32,750 nucleotides of DNA from Bacteroidota bacterium (GTDB taxonomy: Bacteria > Bacteroidota > Bacteroidia > Bacteroidales > B18-G4). Made by a program: the position numbers and the translations under genes. The notes beneath the pieces are model-generated. The model worked only from the letters and a program-made list of their open reading frames with translations, was not told the DNA's origin and made no database searches. The DNA is taken from positions 1-32,750 of the forward strand of contig JAHJRE010000038.1 in assembly GCA_018831055.1 (NCBI GenBank), given 5' to 3'. Shown in pieces: positions 1 to 7,200 of this stretch (the stretch's first letter is position 1; each line of letters begins with the position of its first letter).

Positions 1-154
1 GGGCATTGGCCTTACTTTTACTTTCATACTTTTCATGAAGATTACAACCGTCTTTGCCACCAGTGGTATATTAACTCCCTTTCTGGGAGCCTGGGTCCCT
101 AATATAATATTTGGTATAGTAGCCTATTTCCTGATCCGCAGTGCCCCAAAATGA
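1..154 (+). CDS. LptF/LptG family permease, C-terminal end (partial)
   Basis: The gene is cut by the window edge. Reading from base 2, 50 codons end at TGA 152-154. The tail is hydrophobic, with a TTVFATSG stretch, then FLGAWVPNIIFGIVAYFLIR and a short basic end. This W-(V/L)-P-N-x-IF-G pattern is typical of the last transmembrane segment of YjgP/YjgQ permeases, which in the LptBFG complex extract lipopolysaccharide from the inner membrane for export. The family call rests on this short tail alone, and LptF and LptG cannot be told apart here. Its stop codon directly abuts the stop codon of the convergent ispE gene, with no intergenic base. Confidence 0.72.
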   Translation, partial: GIGLTFTFILFMKITTVFATSGILTPFLGAWVPNIIFGIVAYFLIRSAPK

Positions 155-970
155 TCATATTGCTCTGCATCTTTTGGAAATAAATCCAGGAAATTCATTT
201 TCAGGAATTTTGCCCTCTTCAAAAATCCCGTACACTGCGGATCCGCTCCCACTCATCTGAGCAAACAGAGCACCCGATGCGTACATCTTTTCCTTAATGG
301 CTGCAACTTCCGGAAATCTGCTAAAAACAAAGTGTTCAAAGTCATTAACAAAGTGATCTCTCCATTTTTCAACCGGTGTATTAAGATAATCAGCCAATGC
401 ATTCCTGCCTGAAGAATAATCAATATTTGCATAGGCTTCAGCAGTGCTAACCTCAACAGGAGGTTTCACGATCAGGATAGTCAAACCGGCTAAAGACAGA
501 CTTAGAGGATTAATTATTTCACCCCTTCCGGTAGCAAGTGATGCCTGATTCCTGATGAAAAAAGGACAATCGCTGCCCAAAACTGATGCATGAGCTTGCA
601 TTTCTTCAGTATTCAAGTCAAGCTTGAAAAGTTTATTCAGCATCATGATTGTGAAAGCAGCATCGGACGACCCCCCGCCCAAACCCGCCTGGAAAGGTAT
701 GGCCTTATGCAAATGCAAATGAACGGGAGGCAGGCCAAACTGCTTCTGCAACCTGCTGTAAGCCCTGACAACCAAATTATCCGGGCTTTTTCCCGGAAGC
801 ACAATTCCGGTGAACGTATACAACGGTTCTCCGTCAGGTGAAACTACAATTTCCAGAATATCACAATAGTCAACAGGAACCATAATGGTCTCAATATTAT
901 GGTATCCGTCATCTCTTTTGCCATATACCCTGAGTCCCAGGTTGATCTTGGCATTTGGAAAGGCAATCAT
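155..970 (-). CDS. ispE: 4-diphosphocytidyl-2-C-methyl-D-erythritol kinase (IspE)
   Basis: IspE is a cytosolic GHMP-family kinase that phosphorylates CDP-methylerythritol at the 2-hydroxyl in the MEP pathway of isoprenoid synthesis. The 271-residue protein starts with the family's conserved PNAKINLGLRV. K8 corresponds to the catalytic lysine, the glycine-rich ATP loop GGGSSDAA lies at residues 98-105, and GSDCPFF at 132-138 supplies the catalytic aspartate D134. A second GSGS-type loop (MSGSGSAVYG) lies near the C-terminus. Length is normal for the family, and the start is fixed by the conserved N-terminus. A TAACTTTG box ends five bases before the ATG, so the mRNA may be nearly leaderless. 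It is convergent with the upstream permease and divergent from the GH3 gene. Confidence 0.96.
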   Translation of the reverse strand: MIAFPNAKINLGLRVYGKRDDGYHNIETIMVPVDYCDILEIVVSPDGEPLYTFTGIVLPGKSPDNLVVRAYSRLQKQFGLPPVHLHLHKAIPFQAGLGGGSSDAAFTIMMLNKLFKLDLNTEEMQAHASVLGSDCPFFIRNQASLATGRGEIINPLSLSLAGLTILIVKPPVEVSTAEAYANIDYSSGRNALADYLNTPVEKWRDHFVNDFEHFVFSRFPEVAAIKEKMYASGALFAQMSGSGSAVYGIFEEGKIPENEFPGFISKRCRAI

Positions 971-975
971 AGAAC

Positions 976-983
976 CAAAGTTA
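976..983 (-). promoter_or_regulatory. Predicted -7 promoter box of ispE
   Basis: On the minus strand this reads TAACTTTG, an exact match to the Bacteroidetes -7 consensus TAnnTTTG. It ends only five bases before the ispE ATG, so transcription would begin at or within a few bases of the start codon. No convincing -33 TTTG was found at the expected 19-21 base distance. Confidence 0.4.
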
Positions 984-1012
984 GCAAATTCCCATAATTC
1001 GCGATTTTATAT

Positions 1013-1020
1013 TAATTTTG
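1013..1020 (+). promoter_or_regulatory. Predicted -7 promoter box of the GH3-led operon
   Basis: TAATTTTG matches TAnnTTTG and lies 27 bases before the GH3 start codon, a normal leader length. The -33 element is not clear. It would drive the co-directional run from 1048 to 6931. Confidence 0.4.
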
Positions 1021-1047
1021 AAATCTGTCCCTTATAATCTATAATAC

Positions 1048-2577
1048 ATGGCTCTTATAAATTCCGTCATATCCTGGTTAATGAAAAAGAGGATACATCA
1101 GATTGATCTATTCATGAAGTATCCGCATGATGTGCAGTCGGAATGGTTTAAAAAGCTGATACAAACAGCCCGGGATACAGAATGGGGTTTGAAATATGAT
1201 TATTCTTCCATCCGAACGCCGGAAGATTACAGAAGCCGGGTTCCTGTTAATGATTATGAAAGTTTAAAACCATATATAGAGCGCCTTATGCAGGGTGAAC
1301 AAAAGCTGCTCTGGCCTACTGCTATTAAATGGTTCGCTAAGTCTTCAGGAACCACGGGTGATAAATCCAAGTTTATCCCCGTAAGTACAGAATCGTTGGA
1401 GGAATGCCATTTTAAAGGGGGCAAAGATATGTTATCGATCTATTGCAATAATTTTCCTGAGACATTGCTTTTCGATGGCAGGGGTTTGGCGATGGGCGGG
1501 AGTCACCGGATCAACGAGATCGACAACGAAGAATACTACGTAGGCGACCTCTCTGCGATCATCATACAAAACCTGCCTTACTGGGCAGAATTCATCCGGG
1601 TGCCAAAACGGAGCCTCGCACTGATGGATGAGTGGGAAGCAAAAATTGAGCAGATGGCTCATGCGACCATCCCCCATAATGTTACTTCAATATCGGGTGT
1701 TCCATCCTGGACACTGTTGCTCCTGAAAAGAATAATGGAGATCACCGGTAAAGACAGTATCCTGGATATATGGCCTAATCTTGAAGTGTTTTTTCACGGA
1801 GGGGTTAGCTTCCTTCCCTATATCGGACAATTTGAGAAGATCATTCCATCAGGAAAGATGCGTTATCTGGAAACCTACAATGCATCGGAAGGATTTTTCG
1901 GACTTCAGGATATTATCGGCTCCAAAGAACTCTTATTGATGCTCGATTATGGGATTTACTATGAGTTCATGCCTCTTGAAGAGGTCGGCCAACCCGGAGC
2001 AAAGGTTCTTACCCTGGATGAGGTAGAAAAAGGGCCGCATTATGCATTGATCATCTCCACCAACGCAGGCCTGTGGAGATATATGATTGGCGATACCATC
2101 CGGTTTACCTCCCTGAACCCTTACCGCATTCAGATCACGGGAAGAACCAAGCACTATATCAACACGTTTGGTGAAGAACTCATTATTGACAATGCCGAGC
2201 AGGCCTTAGCCATTGCCAATGCCAAATGTCATTCATCCGTCACCGATTATACAGCAGCACCCCGGTTTTTCGATCAGGAAAACAATGCAGCCCATGAATG
2301 GGTTATAGAATTTGAAAGACCACCGCAAAATCCCGATTATTTCTGTGAAACACTCGACAATGCATTGAAATCGCTGAATTCGGATTATGAAGCCAAACGA
2401 TACAAAAACATGATCCTGAAACCTCCTATCATTCACATGGCCCCTGCCAATACATTTTACCGATGGATGAAGGAAAGAGGGAAACTGGGCGGACAAAACA
2501 AGGTTCCACGATTATCCAACAACCGCAAATACATTGATGAGATTTTACCCCTGTTAAATACAGACCATAATGCTTAA
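1048..2577 (+). CDS. GH3 auxin-responsive promoter family protein (adenylate-forming, acyl-acid amido synthetase-like)
   Basis: The 509-residue protein belongs to the GH3 branch of the ANL adenylate-forming superfamily. The nucleotide-binding loop SSGTTGDKSKFIPVS lies at residues 99-113. Later motifs include YNASEGFFGLQD, the GLWRYMIGDTIRF strand-turn and TGRTKHYINTFGEEL before a smaller C-terminal domain. In plants, GH3 enzymes conjugate acyl acids such as jasmonate or auxin to amino acids; I know of no established substrate for the Bacteroidetes members, so none is assigned. There is no signal peptide, so the protein is probably cytoplasmic. Its last eight bases overlap the start of the following secreted protein, which suggests translational coupling and a shared function or at least shared expression. 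Confidence 0.92.
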   Translation: MALINSVISWLMKKRIHQIDLFMKYPHDVQSEWFKKLIQTARDTEWGLKYDYSSIRTPEDYRSRVPVNDYESLKPYIERLMQGEQKLLWPTAIKWFAKSSGTTGDKSKFIPVSTESLEECHFKGGKDMLSIYCNNFPETLLFDGRGLAMGGSHRINEIDNEEYYVGDLSAIIIQNLPYWAEFIRVPKRSLALMDEWEAKIEQMAHATIPHNVTSISGVPSWTLLLLKRIMEITGKDSILDIWPNLEVFFHGGVSFLPYIGQFEKIIPSGKMRYLETYNASEGFFGLQDIIGSKELLLMLDYGIYYEFMPLEEVGQPGAKVLTLDEVEKGPHYALIISTNAGLWRYMIGDTIRFTSLNPYRIQITGRTKHYINTFGEELIIDNAEQALAIANAKCHSSVTDYTAAPRFFDQENNAAHEWVIEFERPPQNPDYFCETLDNALKSLNSDYEAKRYKNMILKPPIIHMAPANTFYRWMKERGKLGGQNKVPRLSNNRKYIDEILPLLNTDHNA

Positions 2578-3394
2578 CCGGATATTTGTTCTTTTGCTTT
2601 TATTTTCGGGATCAATGCTGATTGCCAAATCCTCCCTGTTTTCCCAGGAATGGAGTTTTACTCACCTTCAAAGCATAAAAGGTAATTTCACCTTTTTTAC
2701 AAGTGACGAACTGGGAAATATTTACCTCGTGAACGGAAGCAATCTTAAAAAATATGACTTAAACGGGAACGCCAAGTTTGACTATAGCCCCATGATGAAA
2801 GGAGAAATCAGTTTTGTGGATGCAGGAGATCCGTTTAAGACACTTGTTTACTATGAAGACTTCGGGATAATTGAGTGGCTTGACAATACTCTCAGCCCGG
2901 TTTCCAGTGTCAACCTGACAGACCTTGGTATGGAACTTGCCTCCCTTGCCTGCAGTTCTTATCAAAATGGGATATGGCTCTACCTCCCGCCTTTTCTGGA
3001 GCTTTTCCGCTACGATCAGTACCTTGTCCAGGGAGACCGCTCCGGCAATCTCTTCAAAGCAAGCGGAATGAATGTTGAACCTGACTTTATGGTAGAACGG
3101 GATAATATTCTCTATTTGAACGATCCGAAACTGGGCATTTTTATCTTTGATAAATACGGGACATTCAATAAAAGGATTAAGACTGCAGGATTAAGCAGTT
3201 TTCAAATACTTAACAGAATGATTGTCTTCAGTGATAAAGACAAGGGAATCATACTTGATCCGGCAACCATGATGGAAGAAACATTCTCACTTCCTGAAAA
3301 GGATTCGAGAGGATTCAGTATCTTAACCGCTGGCAGGGATAAAAGAATCTTTCTGCTGATGAATGATGAACTAAAGATATATTCCATTCGCTGA
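2570..3394 (+). CDS. Secreted beta-propeller-like protein of unknown function
   Basis: The 274-residue product starts with a clear signal peptide (hydrophobic residues 5-19, possible cleavage near the SLFSQ at residues 22-26). The rest has recurring beta-strand patterns, such as a GNIYLV stretch followed by a KKYDLNGN turn, later NILYLNDPKLGIFIFDK and finally KRIFLLMNDELKIY. These resemble propeller blades of NHL or WD type, but I could not define blade number or family. The start ATG overlaps the GH3 stop (ATGCTTAA), so translation is likely coupled to GH3. The protein would act in the periplasm or at the outer surface. The function is not recognised; the propeller idea is inference from strand periodicity. 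Confidence 0.75.
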   Translation: MLNRIFVLLLLFSGSMLIAKSSLFSQEWSFTHLQSIKGNFTFFTSDELGNIYLVNGSNLKKYDLNGNAKFDYSPMMKGEISFVDAGDPFKTLVYYEDFGIIEWLDNTLSPVSSVNLTDLGMELASLACSSYQNGIWLYLPPFLELFRYDQYLVQGDRSGNLFKASGMNVEPDFMVERDNILYLNDPKLGIFIFDKYGTFNKRIKTAGLSSFQILNRMIVFSDKDKGIILDPATMMEETFSLPEKDSRGFSILTAGRDKRIFLLMNDELKIYSIR

Positions 3395-3439
3395 ACCGGA
3401 AAATTATTTATATTAGTAACGTCCAAAATTCAATACTAT

Positions 3440-4054
3440 ATGCACATTGCGGTAGCAGGAAATATTGGTTCAGGGAAAACCACCTTGACAGGGCTTCTGG
3501 CCAAACATTACGGATGGGAGGCCAGTTATGAGGATGTTGAGTCCAATCCATATCTGCATAGTTTCTATAGCGACATGCAGAGGTGGTCGTTCAACCTGCA
3601 GATATATTTCCTTAACAGCAGGTTTCGTCAGATCATTGAAATTCATAAAAGTCAGAAGCATGTTATCCAGGACAGGACTATTTTCGAGGATGCCTATATC
3701 TTTGCTCCTAACCTTCATGCGATGAATCTCATGTCGACACGTGATTTTGAAAATTACAGTGCTCTGTTTGAACTTATCAGTTCATTTATAAAACCGCCAG
3801 ATCTGTTAATTTACTTAAAATCCAGCGTACCTAACCTTGTCAAGCAAATCCAGAAAAGAGGGAGGGTTTATGAAGCATCGATCCGGCTGGATTATCTGAA
3901 CAGCCTGAATGACCGGTACGAATCATGGATAGCAAAGTATAAACCTGGCAAACTGCTTACCATTCCCGTTGATAATATAAATTTTGCAGATAACCCCAAG
4001 GATCTGGGGACCGTTATTGAGAAGATCAATGCAGAGTTATTCGGATTGTTTTAA
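3440..4054 (+). CDS. Deoxynucleoside kinase (dNK/dGK-type)
   Basis: The enzyme would phosphorylate deoxynucleosides with ATP in the cytoplasmic salvage pathway. The 204-residue protein has the P-loop GNIGSGKTT at residues 7-15, a YEDVESNPYL stretch at 30-39 matching the substrate-side acidic motif, the QDRTIFEDAYIF segment with the catalytic-site DR pair at 78-79, and a lid-like RGRVYEASIRLDYL. This order matches the deoxyadenosine/deoxyguanosine kinase family, and the length is typical. Which base it prefers cannot be read from the sequence. It follows the propeller gene by 45 bases and precedes kdsB by 10 bases, so it is probably in one transcript with them. Confidence 0.93.
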   Translation: MHIAVAGNIGSGKTTLTGLLAKHYGWEASYEDVESNPYLHSFYSDMQRWSFNLQIYFLNSRFRQIIEIHKSQKHVIQDRTIFEDAYIFAPNLHAMNLMSTRDFENYSALFELISSFIKPPDLLIYLKSSVPNLVKQIQKRGRVYEASIRLDYLNSLNDRYESWIAKYKPGKLLTIPVDNINFADNPKDLGTVIEKINAELFGLF

Positions 4055-4064
4055 CCCGGAATAG

Positions 4065-4838
4065 ATGAATTTTATCGGTATCATACCTGCCCGATATGCA
4101 TCCAGCCGCTTTCCCGGAAAGCCTCTGGCGGATATCATGGGAAAACCTATGATCTGCCATACATACGATAGCGTTCATAATTCCGGAATTACCTCTCTGA
4201 CTGTCGTTGCCACCGACGATCTACGCATTGAAGAAACAGCAAAAGCATCCGGAGCCAGGGTGATTATGACCTCTCCCGATCATTCATCCGGAACAGAACG
4301 CTGTGGGGAAGCAACCCGGCTTTTATTGCAATCCGGCGAAATAAATCCCGAAGACGTAATCATTAACATCCAGGGTGATGAACCCTTCATGGATGCCGGT
4401 CAACTGCGCCTGCTCACCTCCTGCTTTACCGATCCCCACATTGAGATCGCTACCCTCATTTATCGTATCACCAATGCCGAAGAACTGTTTAACCCGAACA
4501 AAGTAAAGGCCGTTGTGGATATCGATGGATCCGTTATGTACTTTAGCCGGTCAACCATCCCATTCCTTCGGGATATACCCCGCGATGAATGGCTTTTGCA
4601 ACATAATTTCTACCGCCATCTGGGAATATACGCCTACAAAGTAAAAACCCTGCTTAAACTTGTTACTCTCCCAGCAGGTCAGCTGGAGAAGGCAGAATCA
4701 CTCGAGCAACTTCGCTGGATGGAATATGGCTATAAAATATATAGCAAAGTAACAGATCATGAGAACCTTTCGGTTGATACACCGGAAGACCTTGAACAAC
4801 TTATCTATATCCTGAAAAAGAAACCCAAACAATTATAA
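4065..4838 (+). CDS. kdsB: 3-deoxy-manno-octulosonate cytidylyltransferase (CMP-KDO synthetase)
   Basis: KdsB activates KDO with CTP to CMP-KDO for the inner core of lipopolysaccharide, in the cytoplasm. The 257-residue protein opens with the nucleotide-binding signature IIPARYASSRFPGKPL (residues 6-21). It continues with DHSSGTERCGEA near residues 72-83 and NIQGDEPF at 101-108, the metal/CTP site, and later HLGIYAYK and the SVDTPEDLEQ tail. Length and motif order are those of KdsB, and distinguish it from NeuA-type CMP-sialate synthetases. It lies ten bases after the nucleoside kinase gene in the same apparent operon. Confidence 0.97.
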   Translation: MNFIGIIPARYASSRFPGKPLADIMGKPMICHTYDSVHNSGITSLTVVATDDLRIEETAKASGARVIMTSPDHSSGTERCGEATRLLLQSGEINPEDVIINIQGDEPFMDAGQLRLLTSCFTDPHIEIATLIYRITNAEELFNPNKVKAVVDIDGSVMYFSRSTIPFLRDIPRDEWLLQHNFYRHLGIYAYKVKTLLKLVTLPAGQLEKAESLEQLRWMEYGYKIYSKVTDHENLSVDTPEDLEQLIYILKKKPKQL

Positions 4839-4861
4839 TTTCGTGATATAAACCACCAATC

Positions 4862-5866
4862 ATGAACATCAACACCCATATCAGAACGCTACTCTACCGG
4901 CAGGATAGTCTGGTAATCCCGTCGCTCGGCGTGTTTACCACGAAATATGAACCTGCTTTTTACGATCCCAGGAAAAAAACAATGGTTCCTCCTGCAAAAA
5001 TCGTAGAATTTACAGAAAACAGAGAGGCAAGCGACACCATTCTGGAGAATTTCATTGCTGAACAGGAAGAGATAAGCCTTAACGAAGCAGCACGGGAAAT
5101 TAGTGATTACGTCGGGAAAATCGTTGATGCACTGAAGAAAGGTCAAAGGGTCTTTTTAAACCAGATCGGGATATTATCGATGGACAAAGACCTGAAGATA
5201 GTTTTCGAACCCGATCGAAAGCAAAATTATACACCTGAAGCGGCCAATTCATCACCCATTACGATAAAACCCGTGAAACGGAGGAGATCGGATCAACCTG
5301 AAAGTCTATCCCAGATGCCTGGGAATAAAACCAAAAAGATCGTAATAGGAGCTATAGCAGCATTAGCCGTGCTCATCATTGCCTTTTTACTTATAGACCC
5401 ATTCGGCTTTTCATTATTCCATAAGCCATCACAACCGGTTGAACAAAATCAGGAAACCAACCGGCAGGGATCGGAAGAACCACCGGCCCAGCTCCCTGAT
5501 GAAGCAGTCCAACCAGACACACAACCCTTATCGGTAGATCAGCAGGCCCAAAGTGAAAAGACGGATACCATCCTGGAGTCAAAGCCTGCTCCTACCCCTG
5601 CCCCCGAACCTGAAATCATTGAGCAAACAGCTACGGAAAAACCCCATTTTCATGTGATCGTTTCATCATACGATACACGGGAGTTGGCTTCCCATTACGC
5701 TGACGAACTTGCTGCAGAAGGATTCAACACATCCGTTGTAGGCCCCTCGAAAACAGGCCACTTCAGGGTTAGTATCGGCAGTTTTACCGATCGGCAGGAA
5801 GCTTTGAAATTTCTTCGCAATATACGCAGTACCGGTAAACCTAATGCCTGGCTGCTGAGTGAATAA
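4862..5866 (+). CDS. HU-like (CCDC81-type) domain / transmembrane / SPOR domain protein
   Basis: This 334-residue protein has three parts. Residues 1-120 resemble the paired HU-like domains (CCDC81-type prokaryotic HU) found in Bacteroidetes; the LVIPSLGVF and KGQRVFLNQIGILS strands are recognisable. A single membrane segment spans about residues 159-178, preceded by lysines and arginines, which predicts a cytoplasmic N-terminus. A Pro/Glu/Gln-rich periplasmic linker (about 188-258) leads to a C-terminal SPOR domain (about 260-334), a fold that in other proteins binds glycan strands stripped of stem peptides at division septa. It may tie a cytoplasmic HU-fold partner to the septal wall. Whether the HU-like part binds DNA is unknown. 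Its neighbours give no extra clue. Confidence 0.87.
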   Translation: MNINTHIRTLLYRQDSLVIPSLGVFTTKYEPAFYDPRKKTMVPPAKIVEFTENREASDTILENFIAEQEEISLNEAAREISDYVGKIVDALKKGQRVFLNQIGILSMDKDLKIVFEPDRKQNYTPEAANSSPITIKPVKRRRSDQPESLSQMPGNKTKKIVIGAIAALAVLIIAFLLIDPFGFSLFHKPSQPVEQNQETNRQGSEEPPAQLPDEAVQPDTQPLSVDQQAQSEKTDTILESKPAPTPAPEPEIIEQTATEKPHFHVIVSSYDTRELASHYADELAAEGFNTSVVGPSKTGHFRVSIGSFTDRQEALKFLRNIRSTGKPNAWLLSE

Positions 5867-5904
5867 CTAACCGATTTATATACTGAAAAACAGACATTGC
5901 TGAA

Positions 5905-6576
5905 GTGGTTAAGAAAAAGCTGTTACGGTTCTCGGAAAACCAAACCTTCCCGAACATGTTCCAGCCACAGTATGTGGATTTGAAAGACGGATATTATCTA
6001 CGCGGGAAATGGAGAACGGATTTTTTCAACAATGATCATCCCATAACCCTCGAACTGGGTTGCGGAAAAGGTGAATATACAACCGGACTGGCTGAGCGGT
6101 ATCCTGAAAAAAACTATATTGGCATTGACATTAAAGGCGCCAGAATGTGGAAAGGTTGCAAATATTCGAACGACAGGCAAATGACCAATGTAGCATTTAT
6201 TCGCACCCGCATCAACCTGATCGGATTCCTGTTTGCACCTCAGGAGATTTCCGAAATCTGGCTTACCTTCCCTGATCCACAACCCCAGCTGTCAAGAGAA
6301 AAGAAAAGACTCACTTCCCCCGAATTCCTGGAGAGATATAAAACCATCCTGCAGCCTGAACACCAGATACATCTGAAAACCGACGATACCGGATTGTTTG
6401 AATATACGCTCTCGGTGATCAAAACTTTCGGGCATAATCTAAATTATATGACCAATGATGTTTACAATGCCGATGCACCCGAGGAAGTTAAAAACATCAC
6501 AACATTTTACGAGGCTATGTTCCTGGAAGAAGGTAAAAAAATAAATTACCTGAATTTCAGATTAAAGCAAGACTGA
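5905..6576 (+). CDS. trmB: tRNA (guanine-N7)-methyltransferase TrmB
   Basis: TrmB methylates G46 in the tRNA variable loop using S-adenosylmethionine. The 223-residue protein has the SAM-binding motif LELGCGKGEY (residues 49-58), GIDIKGARMW around 73-82, the family signature TFPDPQPQ at 121-128 and KRLTS at 134-138. Many bacterial members have FPDPW at the signature; here the tryptophan is replaced by glutamine. Translation probably starts at GTG 5905, giving VVKKKLLRFSENQTF, the conserved start of the family; there is no in-frame ATG upstream after the TGA at 5884. It is followed after one base by the alkyltransferase-like gene. Confidence 0.95.
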   Translation: MVKKKLLRFSENQTFPNMFQPQYVDLKDGYYLRGKWRTDFFNNDHPITLELGCGKGEYTTGLAERYPEKNYIGIDIKGARMWKGCKYSNDRQMTNVAFIRTRINLIGFLFAPQEISEIWLTFPDPQPQLSREKKRLTSPEFLERYKTILQPEHQIHLKTDDTGLFEYTLSVIKTFGHNLNYMTNDVYNADAPEEVKNITTFYEAMFLEEGKKINYLNFRLKQD

Positions 6577-6577
6577 C

Positions 6578-6931
6578 ATGGATGCTAATTCATCCTTTTT
6601 CGAAAAGGTATATGCAGTAACTAAGCTCATCCCTTACGGACGAGTCACCAGTTACGGGGCAATTGCCCGTTTCCTTGGATCCGGCGGATCGGCTCGGATG
6701 GTAGGCTGGGCCATGAACAACTCCCATACTGCAGGCCTCGCTATTCCTGCTCACAGGGTGGTGAACAGAAACGGAGTGCTCACCGGAAAGCATCATTTCG
6801 GAGGACCGGATATTATGCAGCAATTGCTTGAAAGTGAGGGTATAAAAATTGAAAATGACAGAATTATTGACTTTCATCGGTATTTTTGGGATCCCGTAAA
6901 GGAGATCTCAGAATTCAGAGATCACATTTAA
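6578..6931 (+). CDS. Alkyltransferase-like (ATL) protein, MGMT family without the reactive cysteine
   Basis: The 117-residue protein matches the DNA-binding domain of O6-alkylguanine-DNA alkyltransferases: IPYGRVTSYGAIA (residues 18-30), SARMVGWAMN (38-47) with the base-flipping arginine R40, and IPAHRVVNRNGVLTG (56-70). In active methyltransferases the motif is PCHRV; here the acceptor cysteine is alanine (A58). The protein therefore cannot accept alkyl groups in the usual way and is expected to act as an ATL protein, which binds O6-alkylguanine lesions and hands them to nucleotide excision repair. The short length without the N-terminal MGMT domain agrees. Its start is one base after the trmB stop, so the two are probably co-transcribed. 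Confidence 0.9.
   Translation: MDANSSFFEKVYAVTKLIPYGRVTSYGAIARFLGSGGSARMVGWAMNNSHTAGLAIPAHRVVNRNGVLTGKHHFGGPDIMQQLLESEGIKIENDRIIDFHRYFWDPVKEISEFRDHI
6904..6923. repeat. Near-perfect 20-bp palindrome at the end of the ATL gene
   Basis: GATCTC-A-GAATTC-A-GAGATC is symmetric except for the two A positions. It lies in the last codons of the ATL gene, just before its TAA. It could form a short hairpin near the end of the operon transcript, but no U-tract follows. Its role is unknown. Confidence 0.45.
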
Positions 6932-6981
6932 ACAACACATGGATAAAATATTATATGAGTAACAGGAAACATTAACACAAA

Positions 6982-7104
6982 GTTACAGGCGACAGGTTGC
7001 AAGCGACAACTCATCACTCATCACTCATCACTCATCACCCACACTACCCTGTAGCCTGTAACCTGCTACCTGCATCCTGCAACCATAGAGCAGGTAACTT
7101 GATA
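6982..7104. repeat. Palindromic intergenic repeat, copy A
   Basis: The left arm 6982-6996 (GTTACAGGCGACAGG) pairs with 7048-7062 (CCTGTAGCCTGTAAC) with one mismatch. The loop of 51 bases holds a 7-base tandem array. The element continues with CCTGC-rich units to 7083, and then AACTTGATA at 7096-7104. The same building blocks and the same AACTTGATA flank occur at 18234-18282. It fills most of the 269-base gap between the ATL gene and the patatin gene; no gene was seen in this gap. It could act as a terminator or be a non-autonomous repeat. Confidence 0.7.
7009..7036. repeat. Tandem repeat, four copies of a 7-base unit (ACTCATC)
   Basis: Four exact head-to-tail copies of ACTCATC occupy the loop of the inverted repeat. 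A short perfect array like this is prone to copy-number change by slippage. It is intergenic, about 165 bases upstream of the patatin gene, so variation would not shift a reading frame. Confidence 0.9.
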
Positions 7105-7200
7105 TTAATCATTCTCGATTTTCATAAAAAATAAACTGAAAGTTAGTAGAACATTTAACTATTTCCCTATTTTTATCAATTAGTCTTTATCGAAAATTCC

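Noticed and set aside
7009-7036. CRISPR-like short array
   Set aside because: Repeat units are 7 bases with no spacers, and no cas genes are nearby.
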